From Bog-159 sp963785255 (GTDB lineage: Bacteria; Acidobacteriota; Terriglobia; Bryobacterales; Bryobacteraceae), in NCBI GenBank assembly GCA_963785255.1, contig CAWAUR010000002.1, positions 806,001-870,000 on the forward strand: a DNA stretch of 64,000 nt. Direction: 5' to 3'. Of this stretch, positions 1 to 8,608 are shown one piece after another; within the stretch, counting starts at the first letter, position 1, and each line of letters starts with the position of its first letter. A model generated the notes under the pieces. That model ran no database searches. It saw only the letters and a program-made list of their open reading frames with translations, and was not told the DNA's origin. The position numbers and the translations under genes were made by a program.

Positions 1-11
1 AGGGAGCGGTA
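1..11. repeat. Family D repeat fragment
   Basis: The first bases of the window, AGGGAGCGGT, match the last part of the family D repeat (core GAGCCGCGACCGTAAGGGAG) seen at 25221, 26587, 30410, 41717 and 51765. The rest of the copy lies outside the window. Confidence 0.5.
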
Positions 12-41
12 ATATAGTCTGTTCCAATCCGGGAGGCAAAA

Positions 42-1331
42 ATGCAATTATCGCGGCGGGATTACTTGGCACTGCTGGGCGCCGGTGCGGCTGGCGCGGC
101 TTTGGCGGCTACGCCGGGCGGCGATACGGACCGCGACCGGCGCATCGAGTGGTGGCACGAGGCGCGCTTCGGCATGTTCATTCATTGGGGATTGTACAGC
201 GTCCTGGGCCGCCACGAATGGGCCATGGAAGAGGAAGGTATTCCGGTCGCCGAATACCAACTCCTCGCCAACCGCTTCACGCCGAAACCCAATGCCGCGC
301 GCGATTGGGCGCGTCTCGCCAAACAGGCCGGCCAGAAATACATGGTGATGACCACCAAGCATCACGAAGGTTTTTGCCTGTTCAATACCCAGCACACCGA
401 TTACTGCGCGCCCAAGCAGGCCTGCGGCCGCGACCTGGTGAAGGAGTTCGTCGAAGCCGTGCGCGGCGAGGGCTTGCGTGTGGGCTTCTATCACTCGTTG
501 ATGGATTGGCATCATCCCGACGGCGCCCGCTGCCAGCACGATGAAGCCGCGCGCCGCCGTTTTGTCGACTATGTGCACGGCGAGATCCGCGAGTTGATGA
601 CCAACTACGGCAAGATCGATATCCTGTGGTACGACGTGGACTGGCCGCTGAGCGCCGCCGGATGGGAATCCGAAAAGATGAACAAGATGGTGTTCGAGCT
701 ACAGCCGGAGATCATCGTCAACAATCGTAACGGCCTTCCCGGCGATTTCTCGACGCCCGAACAGGAGATCCGGGCCACCAAGGGCGCCTGGGAATCGTGC
801 ATGACCATGAACGATAGCTGGGGATATCAGGCTGCCGACGACGCCTGGAAGTCGCCCAAACAAATCGTACGTAATTTGGTTTTGTGCGCGCGCGATGGCG
901 GGAATTATCTGCTCAACATCGGTCCGCGCCCCGACGGCTCGATTCCCGAAGACTCGGTGCGAATTCTGACCGCGGTGGGCCACTGGATGGATCGCAATGG
1001 CCAGACCATTTATCAGGGGGAGCCGTGCCGCGTGCGCTCCTCGGAATTCGCGGGCTTCACGCGCAAAGGCAACACGCTTTACATGCATGTGCATTTCTGG
1101 CCGGGCGAAACCGTCGCGCTGGGCGGATTGATCACCAAGGTGCTCTCGGCCAAGCTGCTGGCGAGCGGCCAGCCGGTGGAGTTCGAGCAGGAGGAATTTC
1201 GCGTGCGCTTCAAGGGTCTGCCGAAGAATGCTCCCGACGATCCGGTGACGGTGCTGGCTATCGAGTGTGAATCCGAGCCGGTGCAGGATACCGGTGCGGT
1301 CCGCTGGGATCGGCCGCGGCTGAAAGCGTGA
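42..1331 (+). CDS. Alpha-L-fucosidase (GH29), secreted
   Basis: Retaining glycosidase predicted to release L-fucose from glycans outside the cytoplasm. The N-terminus has a twin-arginine-like signal (SRRDYLALLGAGAAG), so export by Tat is likely. The GH29 opening motif WWHEARFGMFIHWG is at residues 37-50 and the TKHHEGF motif follows. The catalytic nucleophile is probably Asp198 in LWYDVDW. At 429 aa it covers the catalytic barrel and a short C-terminal beta domain. A GGGAGG ribosome site 5 nt upstream supports the start. The next gene overlaps or abuts its stop codon, so it probably heads a small operon. Family assignment is firm; substrate is inferred from family. Confidence 0.93.
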   Translation: MQLSRRDYLALLGAGAAGAALAATPGGDTDRDRRIEWWHEARFGMFIHWGLYSVLGRHEWAMEEEGIPVAEYQLLANRFTPKPNAARDWARLAKQAGQKYMVMTTKHHEGFCLFNTQHTDYCAPKQACGRDLVKEFVEAVRGEGLRVGFYHSLMDWHHPDGARCQHDEAARRRFVDYVHGEIRELMTNYGKIDILWYDVDWPLSAAGWESEKMNKMVFELQPEIIVNNRNGLPGDFSTPEQEIRATKGAWESCMTMNDSWGYQAADDAWKSPKQIVRNLVLCARDGGNYLLNIGPRPDGSIPEDSVRILTAVGHWMDRNGQTIYQGEPCRVRSSEFAGFTRKGNTLYMHVHFWPGETVALGGLITKVLSAKLLASGQPVEFEQEEFRVRFKGLPKNAPDDPVTVLAIECESEPVQDTGAVRWDRPRLKA

Positions 1332-1336
1332 GGGAA

Positions 1337-1741
1337 ATGGACGCAGCCGGCAACAAGCAACTGATGCAGGACATTTTTTCCGATCTGTCGAAGGGTAACT
1401 CGAAGCTCTTTGTCGAGCATCTCGCAGACGGCGTTCGCTGGACGGTGACGGGAACAACCAAGTGGTCGAAGACTTATGAAGGCAAGGCGGCGGTCTTCGC
1501 GGGCATTCTGGAACCGTTGCGATCACGATTAGCCGGCCCATATAAGGCCACCGCGGAGCGCTTCGTCGCCGAAGGCGAATACGTAGTGGTGGAAGCTCAC
1601 GGATGCGCCACCACAAAAACGGGGCAGCCGTACAATAACGGCTACTGCTTCGTCTATCGTATTGCCGACGGCAAGATACAGGAGATCACGGAGTATCTGG
1701 ATACGGCGCTGGTCACGGCGGCGCTTGGCGAACCGGACTAG
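1337..1741 (+). CDS. SnoaL-like / NTF2-fold protein
   Basis: A 134-aa protein starting MDAAGNKQLMQDIFSDLS, with the pattern of the NTF2-like SnoaL superfamily (ketosteroid-isomerase fold): an N-terminal helix pair, then TVTGTTKWSKTYEGKAAV and a beta-rich half with VVVEAHGCATTKTG and YCFVYRIADGKIQEITEYLDT. Members bind or convert small hydrophobic molecules, but this one cannot be assigned a substrate. The ATG at 1337 lies 6 nt past the fucosidase stop; a GTG at 1328 would overlap that gene. The aminotransferase gene follows after one base, so it is in the same transcription unit. Confidence 0.75.
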   Translation: MDAAGNKQLMQDIFSDLSKGNSKLFVEHLADGVRWTVTGTTKWSKTYEGKAAVFAGILEPLRSRLAGPYKATAERFVAEGEYVVVEAHGCATTKTGQPYNNGYCFVYRIADGKIQEITEYLDTALVTAALGEPD

Positions 1742-1742
1742 C

Positions 1743-3122
1743 ATGGCCAAAGAATACAGTCTCATCCCGCACCCCGTGCCGCGCGTGGAGACGCCGTACC
1801 GCCGCATCGTGACGGATCTGCCGGTGCCTGAGTCGCTGCCGATTTTGGAGCGCCTACACGCGTGCGAACCAATCGCCATGCGCGGACAGCCGCCCATCGT
1901 GTGGCATCGCGCCGAAGGCTTTCAGGTTTTCGATGCTTGGGGCAATCGGTGGATCGACTGGTCGTCCGGCGTGCTCATCGCGAACGCGGGGCACGGCCGC
2001 CAGGAGATCGTGGATGCCATCACCGCGCAGGCCTCCGGGCGCCTGCTCACCAACTATTGCTTTCCCAGCGAGATCCGCGCGCGGCTGGTCGAAAAGCTGG
2101 TTTCGATTCTTCCCGAGCCGTTGAAGAAAGTTTTCCTGCTGACCACGGGTTCGGAAGCCGTCGAAACCGCCATCAAGCTGTGCCGCACGCATGGTGTGAA
2201 ATCGGGCGGGCGCTCGAAGAATGTCGTCGTTTCGTTCGACAAATCTTTCCACGGCCGCACGCTGGGCGCACAGCAGGCCGGCGGCATTCCGGCGTTGAAG
2301 GAGTGGATCGTCAACCTGGATGCCGGATTCGTTCAGGTGCCGTTTCCGGATGGCTACCGTACGCCCGATACTTCTTTCGCGCTGTTCGAACGCAGCCTGC
2401 GCGAACAATCCATCGAGCCGCAGAATGTGGCGGGCGTGATGCTCGAAACGTATCAAGGCGGCAGCGCGGCGTTCGCACCCGCGGCGTACATGCGCGATTT
2501 GCGTTCCTGGTGCAATGGTCACAAAGCGCTGCTGGTGTGCGACGAAGTGCAGGCGGGCTTCGGCCGCACGGGCACGCTTTGGGGGTTCGAGCATTACGGC
2601 ATCGTGCCGGACCTGGCGCTGTTTGGCAAGGGCATATCGAGCTCACTGCCGCTGGCCGCGGTGGCCGGGCGGCCCGACATTATGGATCTGACGCCGGCAG
2701 GCAGTATGACGTCCACGCACACCGGCAATCCTGTGTGTTGCGCGGCCGCGCTGGCCAGCATCGATCTGGTGTTGGGCGAGAATCTGGCGGAAAACTCGCG
2801 CCGCGTTGGGGCGTTGTTACACCAGAAGCTTTGCATACTGGCTTCGCGCACGCCGCAGATCGGCCATGTAGGTGGAAAAGGCCTGGTGGCCGGTATCGCC
2901 TGCGTGATCCCCGGCACGAAAGAGCCCGATGCGGCGCTGGCGTGGGATGTCGTGCGGCGCTCGGTGGAGAAGGGTGTGCTGATGTTCAGTCCGGTTGGAT
3001 ATGGCGGTGCGACCATCAAGATTTGTCCGCCGCTGGTAATCAGTGAAGCCGCCCTCCTCGATAGCCTCTCGGCGTTTGAGGAAGCGGTAGGACAGGCCTC
3101 CCAGCCTGTCCAGCATGTCTAA
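1743..3122 (+). CDS. Class III PLP-dependent aminotransferase
   Basis: Acetylornithine/GABA-type aminotransferase of about 459 aa. The PLP-binding region is clear: TTGSEAVETAIKLCR, the SFHGRT segment, LVCDEVQAGFGRTG, and the Schiff-base lysine Lys296 in LFGKGISSS. The start is the ATG at 1743, one base after the previous stop; a longer frame upstream overlaps the SnoaL gene and is unlikely. The last residues (VGQASQPVQHV) are encoded by a family A repeat at 3088-3110, so the natural C-terminus has probably been replaced or extended. Amino donor and acceptor cannot be told from sequence. Its 3' end overlaps the next gene by 8 bases. Confidence 0.9.
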   Translation: MAKEYSLIPHPVPRVETPYRRIVTDLPVPESLPILERLHACEPIAMRGQPPIVWHRAEGFQVFDAWGNRWIDWSSGVLIANAGHGRQEIVDAITAQASGRLLTNYCFPSEIRARLVEKLVSILPEPLKKVFLLTTGSEAVETAIKLCRTHGVKSGGRSKNVVVSFDKSFHGRTLGAQQAGGIPALKEWIVNLDAGFVQVPFPDGYRTPDTSFALFERSLREQSIEPQNVAGVMLETYQGGSAAFAPAAYMRDLRSWCNGHKALLVCDEVQAGFGRTGTLWGFEHYGIVPDLALFGKGISSSLPLAAVAGRPDIMDLTPAGSMTSTHTGNPVCCAAALASIDLVLGENLAENSRRVGALLHQKLCILASRTPQIGHVGGKGLVAGIACVIPGTKEPDAALAWDVVRRSVEKGVLMFSPVGYGGATIKICPPLVISEAALLDSLSAFEEAVGQASQPVQHV

Positions 3123-3149
3123 AGGGACAGGCCGGGAGGCCTGTCCTAC
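3088..3149. repeat. Family A repeat pair spanning two gene ends
   Basis: Two copies in inverted orientation: GGACAGGCCTCCCAGCCTGTCC-like at 3088-3111 and GGGACAGGCCGGGAGGCCTGTCC-like at 3124-3147. The first codes the end of the aminotransferase, the second codes the first residues of the Gfo/Idh/MocA oxidoreductase (TGREACPT). Together they can form a large hairpin. Confidence 0.9.
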
Positions 3150-4299
3150 TGTTCTCATCGTGGGCGGAGGCATGATCACGCACGATCAGTTACTGCCTTC
3201 GCTATTTCATATGCAACGATTGGGCCGCATCGGCCCCATCTCCGTGTGCGCCTCGCGCTTTGCTACGGTCAGCGCACTCGCGCAGTCCTTTCCCAGCCAA
3301 TCCTTCCGCGCCTGGCCCGATCGCGACGGTCCGCCCCAGCCGGAGCTTTACCGCGAAGCCATCGCCGCGCTGCCGCCGCGGCAGATGGTAGTCGTGGCAG
3401 TGCCCGATCCGCTTCATTACGACGTCGTGATGGCCGCGCTGGCGCACGATCAGCATGTCCTGTGTGTGAAGCCGCTGGCGCTCGAATATCGCCACGCCGC
3501 CGACATCGAGCGCGAAGCCCGCGCACACAAGCTGCTGGTCGCGGTCGAATATCATAAGCGCTTCGACGATCGCAGCCTGATGGCCCGCCGCCAATACCGC
3601 GCCGGCATGTTCGGCGAATTCCGTCTCGGCTCGGCGCGCCTGTTCGAGAAATGGTATTACCGCCATTCCAACTTCCAGAACTGGATGACCGCCGCACACT
3701 CCGACGCGTTCACTTACATCGGCTGCCACTATGTGGACCTGGTGCATTTCATCACCGGACTGCTGCCTGTCGCTGTGAGCGTCTACGGCGTGCGCGATCG
3801 CTTTCCCAACGGCAACGAAGGCTTCCTGTGGACCGACGCGCGCGTCATCTGGAACAACGGCGCGTGCCTGAACGTGCAAAACGGCCTGGGTTTTCCCGAC
3901 GATGCCCCAGGTACGAACACGCAAGGGCTGACGCTTTATTGCAGCGGCGAAGACAAAGGCGCGCTCATCGAGCATTCCGATCAGTATCGCGGATTGAAGT
4001 ACAGTTACACACGGAAGCCGGTTTCGCCCGGCGCGACGATTTATGCGGAGCCCAGCCCCGATTACTTCCAGTATGTGGACTTAGGCGGCGAAGGACTGAC
4101 TCCGGTGGGTTATGGTTATCGCTCGGTAGAATACATCGTATCGGCGATGATTCGGGTAAACGAGCAGCCCGAATTACTCGACGAGATCGATCGCGCGGGA
4201 ATCATCGCGACACCCGGAAATAGCAGTTACAACGAAAAAGTCATCGAGGCGGCGAGGCAATCGATCGTGAATGGCGGACGGCAGGTGGAAATCGCGTAG
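3115..4299 (+). CDS. Gfo/Idh/MocA family oxidoreductase
   Basis: NAD(P)-dependent sugar or inositol dehydrogenase family, 394 aa. The Rossmann segment is VLIVGGGMITHDQLLPSL, followed by the family-typical VVVAVPDPLHYDVVMAALAHDQHVLCVKPLA, in which the Lys of VKP is the usual catalytic lysine. The C-terminal half has AFTYIGCHYVDLVHFITG, consistent with the GFO/IDH C-terminal domain. The first 12 residues (MSKGTGREACPT) come from a family A repeat that overlaps the end of the preceding aminotransferase gene; an original start may have been lost. Near the fucosidase, it may act in sugar processing, but the substrate is unknown. Confidence 0.88.
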   Translation: MSKGTGREACPTVLIVGGGMITHDQLLPSLFHMQRLGRIGPISVCASRFATVSALAQSFPSQSFRAWPDRDGPPQPELYREAIAALPPRQMVVVAVPDPLHYDVVMAALAHDQHVLCVKPLALEYRHAADIEREARAHKLLVAVEYHKRFDDRSLMARRQYRAGMFGEFRLGSARLFEKWYYRHSNFQNWMTAAHSDAFTYIGCHYVDLVHFITGLLPVAVSVYGVRDRFPNGNEGFLWTDARVIWNNGACLNVQNGLGFPDDAPGTNTQGLTLYCSGEDKGALIEHSDQYRGLKYSYTRKPVSPGATIYAEPSPDYFQYVDLGGEGLTPVGYGYRSVEYIVSAMIRVNEQPELLDEIDRAGIIATPGNSSYNEKVIEAARQSIVNGGRQVEIA

Positions 4300-4370
4300 T
4301 GGGGCAGGCTCGCAGCCTGCGCGGGCCTCGTAGGCCCGCTCTTCGGACAGGCCGGGAGGCCTGTCCCACA
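4299..4370. repeat. Family A composite repeat between convergent genes
   Basis: Three hairpins in a row directly after the TAG of the oxidoreductase: GGGGCAGGCTCGCAGCCTGC, then CGGGCCTCGTAGGCCCG, then GGACAGGCCGGGAGGCCTGTCC-like. The convergent phosphatase gene ends at 4371, right at the other edge. Position suggests it serves as a two-way 3' end. Confidence 0.9.
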
Positions 4371-6035
4371 TCAAGGGTTGCGCCGCGCCACGATCAGCGT
4401 AATATCGTCAGCCTGCGGCGCACCCGCCGCAAATTCCGTCAAAGCCTGGTTCACCGCAGCCACAATCTCGGGCGCGCCTTTCGCACGATTCTCCTTCAGC
4501 ACCGCCGCGAAACGCTCGTCGCCGAACTCCTCTTCCTTCGCGTTATTCGCTTCAGTTACACCGTCACTGTAAATCGCCAGAACATCGCCCGGCTCCAGTT
4601 TGGCGCGATACTCCGAGTAATTGGCGATCGACAGAATGCCCAGCACCGGCCCGCCGCCATCCAGATACTCGACGGCCCCGCCCGCGCGCACGATCACTGG
4701 CGGATTGTGTCCCGCATTGCAGTAGGCCAACTCGCCGGTGGCCGGGTCCAACACGCAAAAGAAGAACGTAATAAACCGATTGCTCGGGCAGTTCTTGCAG
4801 GTAATCTTGTTCAGCCGGTTGATCACCGCGGCCAGATTCTGCGGCTCGTCCGCCAATACCTGCACGCGCGCCTGCAGGCCCATCATCATGAGCGAAGCGG
4901 GCATGCCTTTGCCCGACACATCGCCCAGCACCATGGCCACGCGGCCGTTGGGGTAGGTGAAGAAATCGTAGTAATCGCCACCCACCGTGCGGCAGGCGGC
5001 GTTGTATCCGGCGAATTCCGCGCCCGGCACCTGCGGCGCGCTGGCCGGCAGAAAGCTGCGTTGAATCTCGGCCGCCTGGTCCAACTCGCGCGCCATGCGG
5101 CGCTCCATCTCTTCCACTTCAGAAAGCCGCGCGTGCTCAATGCGGATGGCGGCCACATTGGCCATCACCGTAAGCAGGCTCAGATCGTCCTTGGTGAAAG
5201 CCCGGAACATATTCGGCGAATCCACATAGATCAGTCCGATGGTGCGCTTCTCGGTTTGCAGCGGGACCGCCATCAGCGTGCGCACCTTTTGCTCCACGAT
5301 GCTCATACGCTCGCGAAAAGCCTCGTCCGACTGGGCATCCCGGATCAGCATGGAAGCCTTCTCTTTAATCACGCGATCGCGCACGGCCGAACTGATGCGG
5401 AAGCCTTCGCCCTTGTTGGCCTTCACCTCCAGGCTTTCGCCTTCGAGGATCATCAACACGCCGCGTTGCGCGCCAACGCCCTCGATGGCCAGATCGAGGA
5501 TCAGCGGGAACAGATCCGTCAACGTGCCGCGGCCGGCAAGTTCCTGTCCGGCGCGAATCAGCGCCTGCACCTGCTTGGCGCCCTGCTGGCCCGGCCGGTC
5601 CACGATTGTCTGGCTGGAGAGCGCGCCTTCCAGACTCGTGAAAATGGTGGAGGTGCTGGGCGGATCGGCCTCGCCGGTCTCGAAGACCACCACGCCGTCC
5701 TTGGGCCGGGTGACGCCGCCTTTGTCGTCGAACACAATCGCCAGATGGCCGGCCGTAATGCGGTCGCCGGGTTTCAGGCGCAGCTTGGCGCGCAGCGGAA
5801 TGTTATTGACCAGCGTGCCGTTCTTGCTTCCGAGGTCTTGGACGGTCCACTCGTCGCCATCGCGTTCGAGGGCCATGTGCTGGCGCGACAGGCCGGCGTC
5901 GTCGGGAAAGCATAATTCGGCGGCGCTGGAGCGTCCTACAATGAAGCGGTCCCCGCGCAGAGGGACTGTTTTAAGCTGCCCGTCCGGGCACTGAATGAGG
6001 ATCTCCCGTTGTGTGCTGGGTTGGGGGTGGGCCAC
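4371..6035 (-). CDS. FHA-GAF-PP2C (RsbU/SpoIIE-type) serine phosphatase
   Basis: Cytoplasmic signalling phosphatase of about 554 aa with three domains. An N-terminal FHA domain has GDRFIVGRSSAAELCF, LSRQH and LGSKNGTLVN, which should bind phosphothreonine. A central GAF domain follows (about residues 160-320). The C-terminal PPM/SpoIIE domain shows AAEIQRSFLP, GGDYYDFF, LGDVSGKGMPASL, and GHNPP, with the metal-binding Asp residues present. RsbU-type enzymes dephosphorylate anti-anti-sigma factors. The start is a judgement: GTG at 6035 begins just before the FHA domain, while in-frame ATGs at 6167 or nearer add unlikely sequence. It is convergent with the previous gene. Confidence 0.9.
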   Translation of the reverse strand: MAHPQPSTQREILIQCPDGQLKTVPLRGDRFIVGRSSAAELCFPDDAGLSRQHMALERDGDEWTVQDLGSKNGTLVNNIPLRAKLRLKPGDRITAGHLAIVFDDKGGVTRPKDGVVVFETGEADPPSTSTIFTSLEGALSSQTIVDRPGQQGAKQVQALIRAGQELAGRGTLTDLFPLILDLAIEGVGAQRGVLMILEGESLEVKANKGEGFRISSAVRDRVIKEKASMLIRDAQSDEAFRERMSIVEQKVRTLMAVPLQTEKRTIGLIYVDSPNMFRAFTKDDLSLLTVMANVAAIRIEHARLSEVEEMERRMARELDQAAEIQRSFLPASAPQVPGAEFAGYNAACRTVGGDYYDFFTYPNGRVAMVLGDVSGKGMPASLMMMGLQARVQVLADEPQNLAAVINRLNKITCKNCPSNRFITFFFCVLDPATGELAYCNAGHNPPVIVRAGGAVEYLDGGGPVLGILSIANYSEYRAKLEPGDVLAIYSDGVTEANNAKEEEFGDERFAAVLKENRAKGAPEIVAAVNQALTEFAAGAPQADDITLIVARRNP

Positions 6036-6394
6036 AGTTGAATTATAGCGGAGTGAGCGGGCGGCGCGAAGGGCGCGGGCCATTACAGCCGACGCTACCT
6101 CCAGCCAACTTGGCAGGCCGGCGCGCCCCGCGGATATTTCCAAAGACCCGCCGAAGGCTGACCCCAAGCTGTTGGGGCTTGCTGAAACAACGGATAATCA
6201 AAAGACGGCTAGGTGACGCGAGGGGGACTTAGCCGCACCGGAGGCACCTGGCGAACACGTTTTTTTGTCCACCCTCGTTCGCCGGTCTGCGCCTTTAGAG
6301 TGTACAGCATATAGTAGCAAAACGAGCACTACCTGCTATATATAGTAGTGGACTTGAGGGACCGATCGGGTGTACAAAAGGATTACACACCACG
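6036..6394. other. Intergenic region before the deaminase locus
   Basis: No convincing gene. The part from about 6290 to 6360 is AT-rich compared with its surroundings and holds near-repeats of TATAGTAG (for example CATATAGTAGC and CTATATATAGTAGTGG). In characterised AvcID systems a small inhibitory RNA (AvcI) is encoded just upstream of the deaminase; whether such an RNA lies here cannot be decided from sequence alone. Confidence 0.4.
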
Positions 6395-6958
6395 ATGAGC
6401 TCGATTGGCACGAGCGGGGACGATAAGGGCCCGGAATTAGTATTCGGGCTCGTTGGTCCGGTTGGAACGGATCTTGCATCCGTCGGTAGTGTGCTACAGG
6501 ATGTGTTGAGCCAAGTCGATTATAGGAGTGAGGTGTATCGCTTGAGCCAATTGATGCATGAGATTCCTCAAGCGCCATGGTCATTTTTGAACGACGGGAC
6601 GTTCGAAGAGAACGTGCATTCTCACATGACTGCCGGCAACAAATTGTGCGAGACCCTGAAAAGATGTGATGCCGTTGCACTTTTGGGTGTGGGAGCAATT
6701 GCGGAGTTCCGTGAATCCGAGGCTGGAGACGCGAATCACTCAATTCCACGCTTCGCTCACATACTGAGATCTTTGAAGCGACCTGCAGAGGTGCAGACGC
6801 TTCGGAGGATCTACGGCCCTGCTTTTTTCGTGATTGCAGCTCACGCGCCCAGGGAAAAGCGACTGCGGAATGTGGCCAACAAGATCGCTGTAGTCTCATT
6901 TCAGCAATCAGATCGGCGAATACATGATCGACGCCGAAAGATTGCTAAAACGAGATGA
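6395..6958 (+). CDS. Anti-phage dCTP deaminase (AvcD/DcdV-like), N-terminal part
   Basis: Encodes the N-terminal nucleotide-kinase-like domain of an AvcD/DcdV-type protein. The opening ELVFGLVGPVGTDLASVG is the P-loop-like motif of this family (no lysine in the usual Walker position), and RRIYGPAFFVIAAHAPREKR closes the domain. It reads into frame until about FQQ and then leaves the family pattern (DRRIHDRRRKIAKTR). A single extra base in the TTT at 6899-6901 explains this: with one T fewer, the frame continues as SFSNQIGEYMIDAERLLKRD into the deaminase ORF. The joined product would be about 529 aa, the usual family size. Whether the break is a mutation, an assembly error or programmed is open. 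Confidence 0.8.
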   Translation: MSSIGTSGDDKGPELVFGLVGPVGTDLASVGSVLQDVLSQVDYRSEVYRLSQLMHEIPQAPWSFLNDGTFEENVHSHMTAGNKLCETLKRCDAVALLGVGAIAEFRESEAGDANHSIPRFAHILRSLKRPAEVQTLRRIYGPAFFVIAAHAPREKRLRNVANKIAVVSFQQSDRRIHDRRRKIAKTR

Positions 6959-7982
6959 AGCGGAAGTGAGAGATGATTTCGGTCAGAATGTCCGGGATAC
7001 CTTTCCACTTGCAGACATCATCATTGATTCCTGCGATGAGCCGTCAATGGCAGCTTCGATTGGCCGTTTCATAGAGTTACTGTTCGGCAACACTTGTCAC
7101 ACCCCTACCAAGGATGAACAAGGGACTTTTTGCGCGCAGGCTGCAGCCATGCGCTCCGCATCGCTCGCGCGTCAGGTTGGAGCAGCGTTGTGCCGGGAGG
7201 ATGGAACTGTTGTGGGGCTCGGTACGAATGAGGTCCCAAAGTTTGGCGGCGGGCTCTATTGGTGCGGCGATTCACCCGACGGGCGAGATTACCATAAAGG
7301 TTATGACACGAGCGACAGGATGAGGGAGAATCTTCTTGCCGACATTCTGGAGCGTCTTCAAAAGAATGACTGGCTGGCCGCCGCGAGGAAAGATGTGCCG
7401 GTGACGCAACTGGTGCAAGAAGCCCTCCGAACTGGAGCACCCCAAGAAGGGAAGCCGCCCATCATGAAAGGCGCTCAGTTCACAAGTACGATAGATTTCA
7501 TAAGGGCGGTGCACGCCGAAATGGCGGCAATAATGGATGCGGCGCGCCACGGACTATCGACTAAGGACTGTGTCCTGTACACGACAACCTTCCCGTGCCA
7601 TGATTGCGCGAAGCATATCGTTGCTGCCGGCATCAAGCGTCTCGTTTATGTTGAAGCGTATTCTAAGAGTCTCGTAGGGGAGTTGTATCCTGACTCTGTC
7701 GTAGTCGATACAGGAGCTGATTGTGGGGACAAGGTCCGCTTCGAGCCTTTTGTTGGTATCGCTCCAAAACGGTACGCGGAATTATTTTCGCTGGCTGGCA
7801 GAAGTAGGAAGAACAAGGACGGTACTGTGATGACTTGGCGCAGGTCCGGGTCCTCTCCGCAACTGCCGGAGTACATGCCATCTGCCGTGGCACGAGTTAC
7901 CGCTGAGCAAGAAGAGTTCAAGAATTTCATGGATGAAATGCGAAGACAAGGCTTGGCAACACCTGAGGAGTTTAAGCAATGA
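6924..7982 (+). CDS. Anti-phage dCTP deaminase (AvcD/DcdV-like), deaminase part
   Basis: Carries the zinc-dependent cytidine/deoxycytidylate deaminase domain: HAEMAAIMDAA supplies the zinc His and catalytic Glu, and FPCHDCAKHIV gives the PCxxC zinc cysteines. GQNVRDTFPLADIIID is the hallmark link between the kinase-like and deaminase domains in AvcD/DcdV proteins. Known members deplete dCTP/dCMP by deamination during phage infection and so block phage DNA synthesis. The annotated ATG at 6924 is probably internal to a longer gene that begins at 6395 (see that entry). Base composition is lower in G+C than the neighbours, which suggests lateral transfer. Confidence 0.85.
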   Translation: MIDAERLLKRDEAEVRDDFGQNVRDTFPLADIIIDSCDEPSMAASIGRFIELLFGNTCHTPTKDEQGTFCAQAAAMRSASLARQVGAALCREDGTVVGLGTNEVPKFGGGLYWCGDSPDGRDYHKGYDTSDRMRENLLADILERLQKNDWLAAARKDVPVTQLVQEALRTGAPQEGKPPIMKGAQFTSTIDFIRAVHAEMAAIMDAARHGLSTKDCVLYTTTFPCHDCAKHIVAAGIKRLVYVEAYSKSLVGELYPDSVVVDTGADCGDKVRFEPFVGIAPKRYAELFSLAGRSRKNKDGTVMTWRRSGSSPQLPEYMPSAVARVTAEQEEFKNFMDEMRRQGLATPEEFKQ

Positions 7983-8203
7983 CGCTAAGGAAGGGTTGGC
8001 TCAACCGACAATTCAGTAGAGTGGAGAGCGACGTGCGATGTTGGCCGGTTTCAATGCAACGAGAAGCCGGTTTCAGTGTTCCCGCGCAGCACGTGCCTCC
8101 ACGGCACTCTGCGAATCCAGCGCGCGACAGCACTCAAATCGCGGCTCAAGAGGGTCCCGCGAAAAAAGAGGATAGACCCGCCGGCGCTGCGCAGGATGGG
8201 TAA
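7979..8203 (+). CDS. Small ORF coupled to the deaminase gene
   Basis: ATG overlaps the deaminase stop (ATGA), so translation would be coupled. The first 30 residues (MTLRKGWLNRQFSRVESDVR, then CWPVSMQREAGF) look like a real conserved short protein: amphipathic, with a W-P-x-x-M-x-R-E pattern. The remainder (from about residue 32) is low-complexity and of the composition expected from non-coding high-GC DNA, so the ORF may have lost its true stop. No function is recognised. Its position suggests a partner, regulator or leftover of the defence operon. Confidence 0.45.
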   Translation: MTLRKGWLNRQFSRVESDVRCWPVSMQREAGFSVPAQHVPPRHSANPARDSTQIAAQEGPAKKEDRPAGAAQDG

Positions 8204-8608
8204 CGCGTCGGCTGGGCAATCCCTTCACGGTCCCGAGGAGGACGCAAGCGCGCTCGCAATCTAGCTCTCGTTAGCCCGCGTCCTGCTCGGTAGCAGGCCA
8301 CTTTGCTGGTTAGTGGCCGTCTCGTGATTGGAGCATCCGGGCCGATTGCCTCCGGCCGCATCAACGCGCCACTCGGAGAATGTTCGGCCGATTCAGACCG
8401 CCTCTCCGACCCGTGCGCGTTCCTCGTGGTAAGCGCATTCTGAGAAGTTGCGGCCAACCCGCGCGAAACGGGACCAAACCTCGGGGACTGCTCTACCTTG
8501 AAGAACGTCGAACAGAGGACCCGTCGCCTCCCGTTTTTTCACTCGTTCTTTCGCAAAGCACGCAGACGCCGCCGACGTACCACACGCCGCGCCCGAAGCG
8601 CCCCTGCT
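8204..8608. other. Non-coding stretch, nothing recognised
   Basis: About 400 bases without a supportable gene. Short frames here are arginine-rich and look like shadows of high-GC sequence. It may contain decayed remains at the edge of the imported deaminase segment, but no family could be recognised. Confidence 0.5.

Noticed and set aside
4299..5915. Plus-strand ORF of 538 aa
   Set aside because: Antisense to the FHA-GAF-PP2C phosphatase, whose minus-strand frame has clear domain motifs; the plus-strand protein is His/Arg-rich and has none.
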